Source: Eubacterium sp.
Lineage (GTDB): Bacteria; Bacillota; Clostridia; Lachnospirales; Lachnospiraceae
Direction of reading: 5' to 3'
Assembly (NCBI GenBank): GCA_003486385.1
Contig: DNFT01000009.1
Coordinates: 1-54,667 of the forward strand
DNA length: 54,667 bases
The position numbers were made by a program, and so were the translations under genes. Positions 1 to 8,946 of this stretch are shown piece after piece. The notes below the pieces were generated by a model, which saw only the letters and a program-made list of their open reading frames with translations, did not search any database and was not told the DNA's origin. The first letter of the stretch is position 1. Each line of letters opens with the position of its first letter.

Positions 1-642
1 GAAGTAACGGTCATGGGATACCACGATAACCGTATTCTCAAAATTGATTAAGAACTCCTCAAGCCATGCTATAGCGTCAAGGTCAAGATGGTTGGTAGGC
101 TCGTCTAAGAGCAGGATATCCGGATTACCGAACAGTGCCTTTGCAAGGAGAACCTTCACCTTCTCACTGCCGTTGAGCTCACTCATCTGCTTGTAATGAA
201 GCTCTGTGTCAATTCCAAGACCGTTTAAAAGAGTGGCTGCATCGCTCTCAGCCTCCCAGCCGTTCATTGTGGCGAACTCACCTTCAAGCTCACTTGCCTT
301 GATTCCGTCCTCCTCAGTGAAGTCCTCCTTAGCATAGATGGCTTCCTTCTCCTTCATAATCTGGTAAAGGCGCTCATTTCCCATGATAACCGTATCAAGT
401 ACATTATATGCATCGTACTTGAAGTGGTCCTGCTCTAAGAAGGATAATCTCTCACCCGGAGAAATCGTCACGTCACCCTTAGAAGGTTCAAGCTGTCCGG
501 ACAAAATCTTTAAGAATGTAGATTTTCCTGCACCATTGGCACCAATAAGACCATAGCAGTTTCCCGGTGTAAACTTGATATTTACATCCTCAAAAAGAGC
601 CTTCTTACCGATTCGTAATGTTACATTATTAGCACTAATCAT
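1..642 (-). CDS. ABC-F family ATPase, N-terminal part (runs off left edge)
   Basis: The frame opens at the ATG at 642, with AAAGGA about ten bases upstream, and stays open for 214 codons to the window edge, so only the first nucleotide-binding domain is visible. Walker A is GANGAGKST at residues 34-42. A signature-like LNGSEKVKVLLAKALFG, Walker B ILLLDEPTNHLD and the switch His in VVSHDRYF follow. The DEPTNHLDLDAI string and absence of membrane segments identify an ABC-F protein (EttA/Uup/YbiT group). These are soluble ATPases that act on the ribosome rather than transporters. The signature reads LNGSE instead of LSGGE, as in some YbiT-like members. Family members are about 510-650 residues, so well under half is present. 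It is divergent from the PHP gene. The exact subfamily cannot be assigned from this fragment. Confidence 0.93.
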   Translation of the reverse strand, partial: MISANNVTLRIGKKALFEDVNIKFTPGNCYGLIGANGAGKSTFLKILSGQLEPSKGDVTISPGERLSFLEQDHFKYDAYNVLDTVIMGNERLYQIMKEKEAIYAKEDFTEEDGIKASELEGEFATMNGWEAESDAATLLNGLGIDTELHYKQMSELNGSEKVKVLLAKALFGNPDILLLDEPTNHLDLDAIAWLEEFLINFENTVIVVSHDRYF

Positions 643-828
643 TTTTATAAATCCTTTCCAAGCCGTCTTGCCCGGCTTCACCCAAAATGGCATACTTAGG
701 ATATATTATAACGTATAATAAGGATTTTTCAAGAACTATATTTTAAATCCAGCGAAAATGTGGTATTATTTGTACAATAGTTTGTATCATAATTAGATTT
801 TAAGATATCAAAAAGGAGATTTAGTTTT

Positions 829-1689
829 ATGGAACTCACAGATTTACATGTACATTCGACCGCTTCGGACGGCACATTCACCCCTTCGGAGCTGGTCGCA
901 GAAGCTAAGAGGATTGGTTTAAAGGCATTCGCCCTCACCGACCATGACACGGTTGCAGGCGTAAAAGAGGCAACCGCCGCCGCGGATGAAGCAGGAATTG
1001 AGCTTATTCCCGGAATAGAGATAAGCACGAAATATAACAGCACATATATTAAGGACAAGGAAGTCCACATTGTCGGCTTGTATATTGATTACACCAACGA
1101 ACATTTTCTGTCTGAGATAGCCGGATACCGCGACAACCGCGATGGCAGAAATGACAAGCTTATTGAGCTGATGAATGAAGCCGGAATGTCTGTCTCTCTT
1201 GAGACGATGCGCAATATGTTTGGAGATGACACTGTACTTACAAGAGCACATTTTGCGCGCTACATGGTCAACAAGGGCTATGTATCAAGCACCAATGAGG
1301 CGTTCGACAGGTATCTCGGCGAAGGCAAGCCTTTCTATGTATCCAGACAGATGCCGGATCCTGCAAGGGCTGTTGAACTGATACACGAAGCAGGCGGTGT
1401 TGCCGTGCTCGCACACCCTATCCTCTACAAGATGTCCGACAGTGAGCTTATGAAGCTCTGCCAGTATCTCAAGCGCCACGGTCTTAACGGCATTGAGGGT
1501 ATCTACTCAACCTACCGAAGCGGTGATGAGACAACCATCAGACGCATTGCCGGTGAGTGCGGACTTCTCATATCCGGCGGAAGCGATTTCCACGGTGCAA
1601 ACAAGCCGGACATCAAGCTTGGAATTGGCAGAGGCAATTTAAAAATTCCTTATGAGCTGGCAGTCAACCTTAAGAAGGCGGTACGCTAA
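829..1689 (+). CDS. PHP-domain metal-dependent phosphoesterase (YciV/RNase AM-like)
   Basis: A 286-residue protein starting at the ATG at 829, with AAGGAG at 813-818. The N-terminus DLHVHSTASDG, then ALTDHDT and GIEIS, are the metal-ligand motifs of the PHP fold. Later HEAGGVAVLAHP and SGGSDFHG supply the remaining His/Asp ligands. Length and motif order match the YciV/TrpH group, which in studied members hydrolyses 3',5'-nucleoside bisphosphates and trims 5' RNA ends in the cytoplasm. It stands alone. Its stop codon is followed directly by a long palindrome (1691-1753) that fills the gap to the convergent response regulator. The fold assignment is secure; the exact substrate is inferred. Confidence 0.92.
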   Translation: MELTDLHVHSTASDGTFTPSELVAEAKRIGLKAFALTDHDTVAGVKEATAAADEAGIELIPGIEISTKYNSTYIKDKEVHIVGLYIDYTNEHFLSEIAGYRDNRDGRNDKLIELMNEAGMSVSLETMRNMFGDDTVLTRAHFARYMVNKGYVSSTNEAFDRYLGEGKPFYVSRQMPDPARAVELIHEAGGVAVLAHPILYKMSDSELMKLCQYLKRHGLNGIEGIYSTYRSGDETTIRRIAGECGLLISGGSDFHGANKPDIKLGIGRGNLKIPYELAVNLKKAVR

Positions 1690-1690
1690 C

Positions 1691-1753
1691 TTGGGACAGG
1701 GGTCAGACCCCGTGTCCCAGGTGCTGGGACATGGGGTCTGACCCCTGTCCCAA
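1691..1753. repeat. Long near-perfect palindrome, GGGACAGGGGTCAG family, copy 1
   Basis: Two 30-base arms (1691-1720 and 1724-1753) are complementary at all but one position, where the RNA would have a G-U pair, and are separated by three bases. The arm begins TTGGGACAGGGGTCAGACCC. The element exactly fills the space between the stops of two convergent genes and could act as a bidirectional terminator, although no T-run follows it. A second copy with the same outer half lies at 38990-39049. It resembles dispersed REP-like palindromes mobilised by IS200-like (RAYT) transposases; no transposase is in the window. Confidence 0.85.
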
Positions 1754-3307
1754 TCATTCCTCGCTCTTCTTATTGCGGTACTCTGCCGGGCTGACCCCGA
1801 TGTACTTCTTGAATTTCTTGTGGAAATAGTCCACGTTCTTGTAGCCTATGCGCTCCGCTATCTCATATACCTTAAGCTTGTTATCCATCAGAAGCTCTAT
1901 GGCATGGTCAATTCGAACTTTGTCGACATAGGAGTTAAAGCTCTCTCCGACAGTCTTGTTAAATATCTTTCCAAGGTAAGCGCTGTTGTAGCCAAACAGT
2001 GAGGCAATGACCTCCAGCTTGATGTTGGTAGCATAATTGTGGTCTATATAGTGCAGGACATCGTCAAGGACACTCTCACGCGATGAGCTTCCCATGCTGC
2101 CCATAAGCATGTCAAGCTGCTTTGAGATGTACTCTATTATATCATACATGTACAGCCGCGATGATATGTACTCTATAATCTCCGAGTTCTGTGGGAATGT
2201 AAAATTGTTGTTGCTGTATATTCTGTTTATATTTTCCTTGACCTGCAAAAACAAATCAGTCAGGAACAACTTGACCTGACCAATCGGTGCATCAACATTA
2301 TATAAGTATTCCTCAATGCTGAACAGAACCTCAGCGACCTTGCGCCTTGAGAATGCCTGTATGTAATCCGTTATCCTGGTACAATAATCTGTTATTCTCG
2401 TCTTATCAAGTGTCTCTAATGCCTCCCGGACATGCGGAAGCTCCTCAAAGCCAAGCGTGTGCTGTCCCTCCGTGCAGAAGAAACGCCTCTTTATAAGCGC
2501 ATACGCATCCGAATACGATATATGTACATCAAAAAGCTCATTGACAGGACGTCCGTATGCTATAAAAAGGGTATCCATAGGACTTCCCTTCTGTGGCGGC
2601 GTGCTCTCATAGTGTTCGATGAACCGTTCAAACTTCTCTATTGCAAAGCTTCCCTTCAGTATTATGACATTATATTCATCATCCATGAAATGTTCAAATG
2701 ACTGTCCGCCATTGTTAGTTACCTTCAAAAGTTCAGAGAACTGATAAGGCATATTAACACCTTTTTCAATATCAAAGTTCTCATATAGCACAACCTGATA
2801 TACCGGAGCTTCAAGTCCAAGCTCCTTTGCCGAGAACATATCCTTATCAACCTGATTTCTCACAAGGTCATGCAGGAGTTCCTTTTTAGCCTTATTTCTA
2901 TAATGCTCGTTATGCGATACATTCTCTTTTTCGGACTTTATCTGTTCCCCGATACGTACTACCGCCTCCGAAAGCTCGTCCTCATCAATAGGCTTGGTAA
3001 TGTAATTCTCCACCCCAAGTCTTATCGCTGTCTGAGCAAACTTAAAATCGGAAAAACCGCTGAGAATTATAAATTTTCCGTTATACCCATGCTCTCTGGC
3101 ATTCTCCACCACCTCAAGTCCTGTGAGCTTAGGCATCTTGATATCTAAAAGAACAAGACTGGGACGAAGCTCATATATCTGCTTTAAAGCCTCCTCACCA
3201 TTGGCTGCCTCTCCACAGACCTTGAAGCCTAACTCTTCCCAGTCTATTATACATTTAATACCTTCCCTAATATTCTTTTCATCATCTGCAATAAGAACTG
3301 TTTCCAT
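1754..3307 (-). CDS. YesN-type response regulator (REC + AraC HTH)
   Basis: 517 residues. The N-terminal receiver domain has the acidic pair at residues 8-9, the phospho-acceptor Asp55 in LVLLDIKMP and the conserved Lys in NYITKPIDEDEL. A long unassigned middle region follows, and the last ~100 residues form an AraC-type double helix-turn-helix (KVYEIAERIGYKNVDYFHKK, then KKYIGVSPAEYR). This is the YesN architecture, which works with YesM-type kinases to activate oligosaccharide uptake genes. The likely partner kinase is at 13639-15459, so the pair flanks the GH5/ABC locus rather than being adjacent. The ATG at 3307 follows GGGGGAAG. A consensus promoter and two 25-bp direct repeats lie upstream, suggesting autoregulation or control by another factor. 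Confidence 0.95.
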   Translation of the reverse strand: METVLIADDEKNIREGIKCIIDWEELGFKVCGEAANGEEALKQIYELRPSLVLLDIKMPKLTGLEVVENAREHGYNGKFIILSGFSDFKFAQTAIRLGVENYITKPIDEDELSEAVVRIGEQIKSEKENVSHNEHYRNKAKKELLHDLVRNQVDKDMFSAKELGLEAPVYQVVLYENFDIEKGVNMPYQFSELLKVTNNGGQSFEHFMDDEYNVIILKGSFAIEKFERFIEHYESTPPQKGSPMDTLFIAYGRPVNELFDVHISYSDAYALIKRRFFCTEGQHTLGFEELPHVREALETLDKTRITDYCTRITDYIQAFSRRKVAEVLFSIEEYLYNVDAPIGQVKLFLTDLFLQVKENINRIYSNNNFTFPQNSEIIEYISSRLYMYDIIEYISKQLDMLMGSMGSSSRESVLDDVLHYIDHNYATNIKLEVIASLFGYNSAYLGKIFNKTVGESFNSYVDKVRIDHAIELLMDNKLKVYEIAERIGYKNVDYFHKKFKKYIGVSPAEYRNKKSEE

Positions 3308-3336
3308 GTCTTCCCCCAGTAAGATTTTGTAAAAAT

Positions 3337-3365
3337 ATTATAAAATATACCGATGATAATGTCAA
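3337..3365 (-). promoter_or_regulatory. Consensus sigma-A promoter of the response regulator gene
   Basis: On the minus strand the sequence is TTGACA (3360-3365), a 17-base spacer, then TATAAT (3337-3342). Both hexamers match consensus perfectly. The -10 box is about 30 bases upstream of the ATG at 3307. Confidence 0.85.
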
Positions 3366-3414
3366 GGAAACAGCACTTATCACAATATCAGGAAACAGCA
3401 CATATCACCATATC
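3366..3414. repeat. Two 25-bp direct repeats abutting the -35 box
   Basis: Units at 3366-3389 and 3391-3414 (plus-strand GGAAACAGCAC-TATCAC-ATATC) differ at two of 24 positions and have a 25-bp period. They sit immediately upstream of the -35 box at 3360-3365. Tandem sites on about the same helix face are typical activator sites; AraC-type regulators bind direct repeats, so the YesN-like protein itself is a candidate. The binding claim is inference. Confidence 0.65.
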
Positions 3415-3500
3415 CGGCACTATCTGCCATAAATACCTGTCTATATTCATCGCAGAAAAATGCCGGATATACTCAGTTTTCACAACAGCCTCTTTTTCGC

Positions 3501-3546
3501 TGTTTTATCTTACTATGTTTTATTTTACTATTGTTTTATTTCACTG
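3501..3546. repeat. Three 15-bp AT-rich tandem repeats
   Basis: Units 3501-3515, 3516-3530 and 3532-3546 share TGTTTTATYTYACTR. They lie just beyond the stop codon of the GH5 gene (3579), in the gap before the response regulator promoter. No canonical terminator is visible here; a 6-bp AACAGC/GCTGTT stem nearby lacks a T-run. Confidence 0.6.
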
Positions 3547-3578
3547 TTATGTTACTGTCATTTTAAATTTATGATATT

Positions 3579-6389
3579 TTACTCTTCTGTCGTTTTATCT
3601 TTCTTAGGCTTAAGCAATATAACCACCACAATGCCCGCCACAAGCACAACTCCGACAATTATTGCCACCGCTGCCCCTGTGCTCAAGGTTGCCCCCGAGG
3701 AAGCTGCAGACGTCTGCTGTCCCGGCTCAGATGTATTATCCGCCTCTAAACTTGTCTGTGTCTCCTCAGGTGTTGTGCTCTCAGTCTCACTTTGCGGCTC
3801 TGTCGGCTGTTCATCGGTCTCATGGCTTATATCCACCTCAGGAGCAGGAATAATATCGCCGACCGAAGCAGCCTCCGACTCAGCCGGTGTAATACCTGAC
3901 ACGCCAAGAAGAATCTCCGCTGTCGCCATGCCTTCAGCATACGCTGTAATCTTGGTACCGCCTATTTTAAATGCATTCGCAAGCACCTGTGCCTTTCCGT
4001 TCTCAACTGCTGCAAGCGGCTGTGATATTGCGGCAACAGACTCATCCTCGGACGCAAAATATATCTTTTCCGTCGCGTTCTCAGGAGTAACCTTGGCAAT
4101 TATAGAGTATGTGCCATCCGCATTGTCTACCACCTCAAGCTCCATGCTCTCGATTGCGACATCCTCTGCAGCATTCTCTTCACCTGCACCCTCGAATTCC
4201 ATTCCGGATAAAGTGAAGGTTATCTCAATAGTCTTAGGATTCTCAATATCCTTGAAATCAGCTACATGCTTCTTTACGACAACCTCTTCAACCATGGAAC
4301 CATCCCATGAGTTGATTGGGTCATTGGTATCGAATATCCCCGAGGACTTGAGTGCACTCTTAGGCTCCGTCTGTGTGATGGTAAGCTCTGTTCCGTCCAC
4401 AACAATCTTATCATACATTATATTACATGCCGAAAGCTTGGACTTCTTAGCCTCTCCAAGTGTAACATCATGGTCTTTGATATAGATTGCCGTCATATGG
4501 CTTAAGCTGTCAATGCCGGCCTTTGCCGCATCATCGGATAAATCCTCGTCACAGTTGAAGGTAAGCGTGTATGTTCCGTCACCATTTACTGTTATCGGCC
4601 TGCCGTATTCATTTGAAAAATATGAGTTGTCATTATCGTTATAATATACATTTACCGCAAGCGATATCTCATTGGCACCCGCCTTGTGTCCGACAACCAC
4701 ACGCGTAACAGCACTCTTTCCTGTCGAGGAGGTTGTTGTCACATAGGCAACTCCGTCTGTCTTTGCAAGCACCTTGCCTGTCCGCGATACGGTTACTACG
4801 TCCTCATTTGAGGAACGGTAGGTAAAATACTCTTTTGCGTCATTTGTCTGTGCACCGATATATGTATACGAATCGGCATTGAGCTCAAGCTGCTCAGGAA
4901 CGGAGAGCTCAATATCCTCCGCGCCCTTTCCGGCAATGACAGTTACGGTCATACTCTTGCTTACGCCATCCTTCTGACTGTACGCGGTGATCGTTGTTGT
5001 TCCTATTCCGCGCGCGCGGATACGTCCATCATATACCGTGGCAACCGAAGGATCATCTGTTTTCCAGAGTACAATATCGTTCGTATCCTCAGGTAAAACA
5101 TCCTTTACTGAGGTCTCGTAAAGTGCCCCGACCTCGATGCACAGCTCATCCTTCTCCATCTGGAAATCAGTGATAGGAACTATCTGTGTCCCCTTCGATA
5201 AGTCTGAGCAGTCGGCAGGTCCTTCAAGATATTTTCCTCTGAGTATAGCTGCAATCAGATCCGGATATACAGGCTCACATTTTTCCCTGTCGATAAGGGT
5301 GAAATTATAGTCCGTAGGCTCCTTTGTAAGATCATACTCTCCGTTATCCCAATAGCATGCCACAATCATGCCTGTGCTGCATATTCTGTTGACAACCTCA
5401 TAATGGTATGCCCGGTCCGCCTCATTTCTCTTATCAACCGCACCATACTCACCCACTATTACAGGAACTCCCTGTGATGTGAACTTCTCAAGCTGTGCAA
5501 ATTCTGCAACAAGCTCATCGGTCATATCCTTCGTCCACTCTGTGTAGGTTGTGTTCTCAGCAAGTCCGAACAGCCAGTTATAATAGTGAACAGACAGGAA
5601 CAGCCTGTTCTCGACAGTATCCTCAGGAAGTCTGAAATCATACTGCGTTGTATTGGTTATGTTCGTGTATCTTCCCGGAACAGACAGCCACCTGTATGCA
5701 TTATTTGAGCCTGTTCCTCTTACAGTGTCAACGAACACCTGATTAAGCTCCATTACCCTGTCCATATCGAACTGAATGTTGTTTCCCGGACCTGTCACCT
5801 CATTCATCGACTCGAATATAAGGTGTTCATCATAGTCCTTGAACCTCTTTGCAATCTGCTTCCAGACCGCCTTGTATTTTTCCTTGACGGAATCGAAGTC
5901 ATCCGAAGCAATCCGAAGCCAGCCTGTCTGCTCTGCTCCATCATGATGGATGTTGACAATCACATACATATCCTGCTCAATGCAGTAATCTACGATGTCC
6001 TGAACACGGCTTATCCATTTGTCATTGACTGCATAGCCGTTCTCGTCATCAATCATTGTTCCCCATGTAACAGGAATCCTCACAGTATTAAAGCCGTTAT
6101 CATGTACGGTCTTTATGACCTGCTTTGTTGTCTCAACATGCTGCCAGAGCGTCTCATTAGGAGTAAACCCGGTATGTCCGTCCATGGTATTTCCAAGATT
6201 CCATCCGGCTCCCATCTCCTCAACCATCTCCTGTGCCGTAAGCACACGGAAAGGCTGCTGTGTGGCTGCCGCGACAAGCCCCTTATCATCCGAAGCATAT
6301 ACACCCACCGGAAGCTGTGCCATAACCGTTCCTGCCATCATTACCGCCGCTGTGGCAACCGCACACACACGTCCAAATAATTTTCTCAT
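3579..6389 (-). CDS. Surface-anchored multidomain GH5 cellulase
   Basis: 936 residues, a secreted endo-beta-glucanase by family. A signal peptide (about 1-32) is followed by a GH5 domain (about 50-385) with the general acid in FESMNEV (Glu197) and nucleophile in VIVGEYG (Glu314); the N-terminal MGAGWNLGNTMD is typical of clostridial GH5 cellulases. Two BIG2-like Ig domains follow (about 404-570), then a beta-rich module (about 575-740), a third Ig-like domain (about 745-840), a Thr/Glu/Ser-rich linker and a C-terminal hydrophobic helix with a KPKKDK tail. No LPXTG is seen, so it is probably held by the membrane helix. The module at 575-740 resembles the repeats of the surface protein at 11689-13518. 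The start codon overlaps the stop of the YesL-like gene (TAATG), and its ribosome site lies inside that gene, implying translational coupling. Confidence 0.93.
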   Translation of the reverse strand: MRKLFGRVCAVATAAVMMAGTVMAQLPVGVYASDDKGLVAAATQQPFRVLTAQEMVEEMGAGWNLGNTMDGHTGFTPNETLWQHVETTKQVIKTVHDNGFNTVRIPVTWGTMIDDENGYAVNDKWISRVQDIVDYCIEQDMYVIVNIHHDGAEQTGWLRIASDDFDSVKEKYKAVWKQIAKRFKDYDEHLIFESMNEVTGPGNNIQFDMDRVMELNQVFVDTVRGTGSNNAYRWLSVPGRYTNITNTTQYDFRLPEDTVENRLFLSVHYYNWLFGLAENTTYTEWTKDMTDELVAEFAQLEKFTSQGVPVIVGEYGAVDKRNEADRAYHYEVVNRICSTGMIVACYWDNGEYDLTKEPTDYNFTLIDREKCEPVYPDLIAAILRGKYLEGPADCSDLSKGTQIVPITDFQMEKDELCIEVGALYETSVKDVLPEDTNDIVLWKTDDPSVATVYDGRIRARGIGTTTITAYSQKDGVSKSMTVTVIAGKGAEDIELSVPEQLELNADSYTYIGAQTNDAKEYFTYRSSNEDVVTVSRTGKVLAKTDGVAYVTTTSSTGKSAVTRVVVGHKAGANEISLAVNVYYNDNDNSYFSNEYGRPITVNGDGTYTLTFNCDEDLSDDAAKAGIDSLSHMTAIYIKDHDVTLGEAKKSKLSACNIMYDKIVVDGTELTITQTEPKSALKSSGIFDTNDPINSWDGSMVEEVVVKKHVADFKDIENPKTIEITFTLSGMEFEGAGEENAAEDVAIESMELEVVDNADGTYSIIAKVTPENATEKIYFASEDESVAAISQPLAAVENGKAQVLANAFKIGGTKITAYAEGMATAEILLGVSGITPAESEAASVGDIIPAPEVDISHETDEQPTEPQSETESTTPEETQTSLEADNTSEPGQQTSAASSGATLSTGAAVAIIVGVVLVAGIVVVILLKPKKDKTTEE

Positions 6390-7009
6390 TATCCTTCCTT
6401 CTCCTTTCGTTCAATATCCTTAAAAATATATAACGCACCTGCACTTATCGTGTAAATAATGCAGGCCGGCCCTATAAGTATCATAAAATACATTGTAGTT
6501 GTATTCCAGAACATGACCACAACCTCAAGAGCAACAATAGCCGTCATCACAATTGAGCGTCCAAAGTACCTTGTATAAATCTCAAAGGAATTTTTCATGG
6601 TATTTATAAAAGAATTTTCATATCTCGCAAGCAGCGCATAGGAATACATAAAACCGCTTATTCCAATGGCTATCGCCAATATTCCCATCACAAGGCAGAT
6701 GAATGGATTGCCTTCAAGCTTTTCAAAAAGCTCAAAATCAAGATATACCGCATAAGCTATCAGCAGATTTAATAGTCCAAGTGGAATACCCTTCTTCCAG
6801 TTTTCCTTAAACGCAGCCCAGAAAGCTTGGAATATATACCCTTCACTTCCATCAGCCATCTTAAGCCCCACAGCGAATGCTGCCGTGGTCGAAGCCCCGA
6901 TTGTTACAATGGGCAATGAAAATAATAACCAGAAAAAATTCAGCTTCACAACTACCCAGAATGTTGATATGAACTTATAGAGCGGGCTGTCAACGCTGAA
7001 AAACTTCAT
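6389..7009 (-). CDS. YesL-like DUF624 membrane protein
   Basis: 206 residues with about five hydrophobic helices. It starts FFSVDSPLYKFISTFWVVVKLNFFWLLFSLPIVTIGAS, which matches the N-terminus of DUF624/YesL proteins (long stretch described here by its features: SPL-Y, FW-V-KLN and LP-VTIG). These proteins occur beside YesM/YesN systems and CUT1 sugar transporters; their biochemical role is not settled. The ATG follows AAAGGAGG. The stop overlaps the GH5 start by one base (TAATG). A strong terminator (7064-7105) separates it from the transporter genes, so it is transcribed by readthrough or from a weak promoter in the short gap. Confidence 0.88.
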   Translation of the reverse strand: MKFFSVDSPLYKFISTFWVVVKLNFFWLLFSLPIVTIGASTTAAFAVGLKMADGSEGYIFQAFWAAFKENWKKGIPLGLLNLLIAYAVYLDFELFEKLEGNPFICLVMGILAIAIGISGFMYSYALLARYENSFINTMKNSFEIYTRYFGRSIVMTAIVALEVVVMFWNTTTMYFMILIGPACIIYTISAGALYIFKDIERKEKEG

Positions 7010-7063
7010 CTAAAGCCTCCTTTCCAAGTAACCAACGTCACTGTTTCATGTTTCATAATTGAA

Positions 7064-7105
7064 AAAGCTGCCGCACCTAAGTGCTACCTTAGTGCAACAG
7101 CCTTT
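7064..7105 (-). terminator. Rho-independent terminator after the solute-binding protein gene
   Basis: On the minus strand an 18-base arm (7088-7105) and its partner (7064-7081) form a long stem with few mismatches around a six-base loop, followed by a run of five T on the descending side. It ends the permease-permease-binding protein operon. Confidence 0.85.
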
Positions 7106-7149
7106 TCATTTTAGATATGCATTACTAGCAAGTTCAAATTCAGGAAGCC

Positions 7150-8859
7150 TTACTTGGCATCCTTAGCACGAACCTCTTCCTCAAGCTGATGACGGATTGC
7201 TGCTTCGTTCTCATTCCAGGCAATGCACTCCTCATATCCATACTCATAAGCATCAGAAATCATCTTAGATACGATTGACTCGTACTCTGCATCTGTGGAA
7301 GCATATATGGCATTCCAGCTTCCCTTTACGATACAGTCTGTAACCTGATTCCATGTAACCTCAAGCTCATCTGTTCTTACACCATCTGTGTAGGTTGTTG
7401 CCGGAGCTACCTTGTATGCGTGGTGGTTAAGGTAATCCTGAACCGAGACAGCACTTGTCTTGTCTCTCCAATCCTGCTCAATGCTGCATGAAGCCTCAGC
7501 GAGATTGCTCTTCCAGTTCTGCCAGTTGTAGGTCTCACCGTTAGAATCCGGGTTCTTTGCATCAAGTGACCATGTGATATTGTTAATCTGCTGACGTCCA
7601 TCACCGAATGTACCTAAATCATCAGGCATTACTGTGTTTACATCTCTGATTGCACTTGCGCCAAGTGTTGTGAAGTTAGTGTTCTTCTCATCATCGTAGT
7701 ACCATGTAACTCCCTCAGGACCATACTCCGATACCATTCTTCCCTCAGGTGTGCACAGCCAATTGATAATCTCCAGACAAAGCTCAGGATACTCTGTTTT
7801 AGAACCAATAGACCATATTCTGTTGCCGCCGGCTGTATCCATTCCATATACAATAGGAGTTGCATCCTCAGGCTTCATTGTGAGCATCATCTTGTCATCC
7901 TTAATGTGCTCCTCTGTGTTGTATGCAAGTGAACCTGCATAGTTGAAGATTGAGAAGAATACACCACCGTTTAATACCTTATCAATCATCTCATTGTATG
8001 TCTGAGTCATTGAATCCGGGTCGAGAAGTCCTCTCTGATAAAGTGTGTTAAAGAACTTCAGCATCTCAAGATATGGGCCATTCTCCTCAAGTGCACCATG
8101 GAACTCACCTGTATCACTGTCGTACAGGCCAAGATGAAGCTCATCATAGCCATACCATGCTGTCGCCATAGACTTAACATACATTACCATGTTGCCATCC
8201 CAATCCGGCCAGAGTGACACACCATAGGTCTTGTTACCCTTGTCATCTGTAGGACAGAGAGCCTGCATTGACGTAAGTAAATCCGCAAGGTCATCAAGTG
8301 ACTTAACCTCAGGGTAATCAAGTGCCTTGTAAAGATCCCATCTTAAATCCCATGTATAGAAGAAATCCTGATGATCCTCACTGCTTGTAGCTATTCCATG
8401 GCCAATACCATGTACAAGTCCGTCTGAGTTAATCTGCTTGTTCTTCTCAAGTGCAGCCTGCATATTCTCTGCTATGTATGGTGCACAATCGTTTAACATA
8501 TTGTCCTCATTCCAGTCAAGAAGTGCACCTGCCTCAACAGCAGCCTTATACTGCTTGCCTGCACTTCCGAATACAACAATGTCACCTAAGTTTCCGGACT
8601 CCATTCTTGTATCGAAGGTTCCGTCCGAATCAGGGATGATGTTAAGCTTGACATTGAAACGGTCTAACATCTCCTTGGCAAACCACCCTACCTGTTCACC
8701 ATTGTAGTTAGCTAACTGGCTGAATACAGTAAGTGTTATAGGGTTCCCTTTCTTATCGGTACCGGCTCCGTTGCTCTTTGAGCACGCGCTCATCGACAGC
8801 ACCATTGCAGCCGATAATGTTACGGCTGTAAGCTTTTTTAATAATTTGGATTTTCTCAC
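7150..8859 (-). CDS. Extracellular solute-binding lipoprotein of the CUT1 ABC importer
   Basis: 569 residues. The lipoprotein signal ends in LSMSAC, so Cys26 should be acylated and the protein tethered outside the membrane. It belongs to the large family-1 solute-binding proteins (LplA/YtcQ-like) that pair with LplB/LplC-type permeases, and length and partners fit. The start is GTG at 8859 with a strong AAAGGAGG before it. It is the last gene of the transport operon, 87 bases after the second permease. The substrate is not visible in sequence; neighbours (GH5 cellulase, alpha-xylosidase) suggest cello- or xyloglucan oligosaccharides. No ATPase gene is present, as usual for CUT1 systems that share MsmX-type ATPases. 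Confidence 0.93.
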   Translation of the reverse strand: MRKSKLLKKLTAVTLSAAMVLSMSACSKSNGAGTDKKGNPITLTVFSQLANYNGEQVGWFAKEMLDRFNVKLNIIPDSDGTFDTRMESGNLGDIVVFGSAGKQYKAAVEAGALLDWNEDNMLNDCAPYIAENMQAALEKNKQINSDGLVHGIGHGIATSSEDHQDFFYTWDLRWDLYKALDYPEVKSLDDLADLLTSMQALCPTDDKGNKTYGVSLWPDWDGNMVMYVKSMATAWYGYDELHLGLYDSDTGEFHGALEENGPYLEMLKFFNTLYQRGLLDPDSMTQTYNEMIDKVLNGGVFFSIFNYAGSLAYNTEEHIKDDKMMLTMKPEDATPIVYGMDTAGGNRIWSIGSKTEYPELCLEIINWLCTPEGRMVSEYGPEGVTWYYDDEKNTNFTTLGASAIRDVNTVMPDDLGTFGDGRQQINNITWSLDAKNPDSNGETYNWQNWKSNLAEASCSIEQDWRDKTSAVSVQDYLNHHAYKVAPATTYTDGVRTDELEVTWNQVTDCIVKGSWNAIYASTDAEYESIVSKMISDAYEYGYEECIAWNENEAAIRHQLEEEVRAKDAK

Positions 8860-8946
8860 GTATTTGTCCTCCTTTTTTTATTGACCTGCTTTTGTATTTT
8901 ATCTATTTTCATACACTAAAGCAATCCTTTGTTAATAATTAACGCC

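Noticed and set aside
3460..4485. 341-codon plus-strand frame
   Set aside because: It lies antisense to the GH5 linker and Ig-like domains, has Ser/Thr/Pro-rich composition from the opposite strand and no ribosome site.
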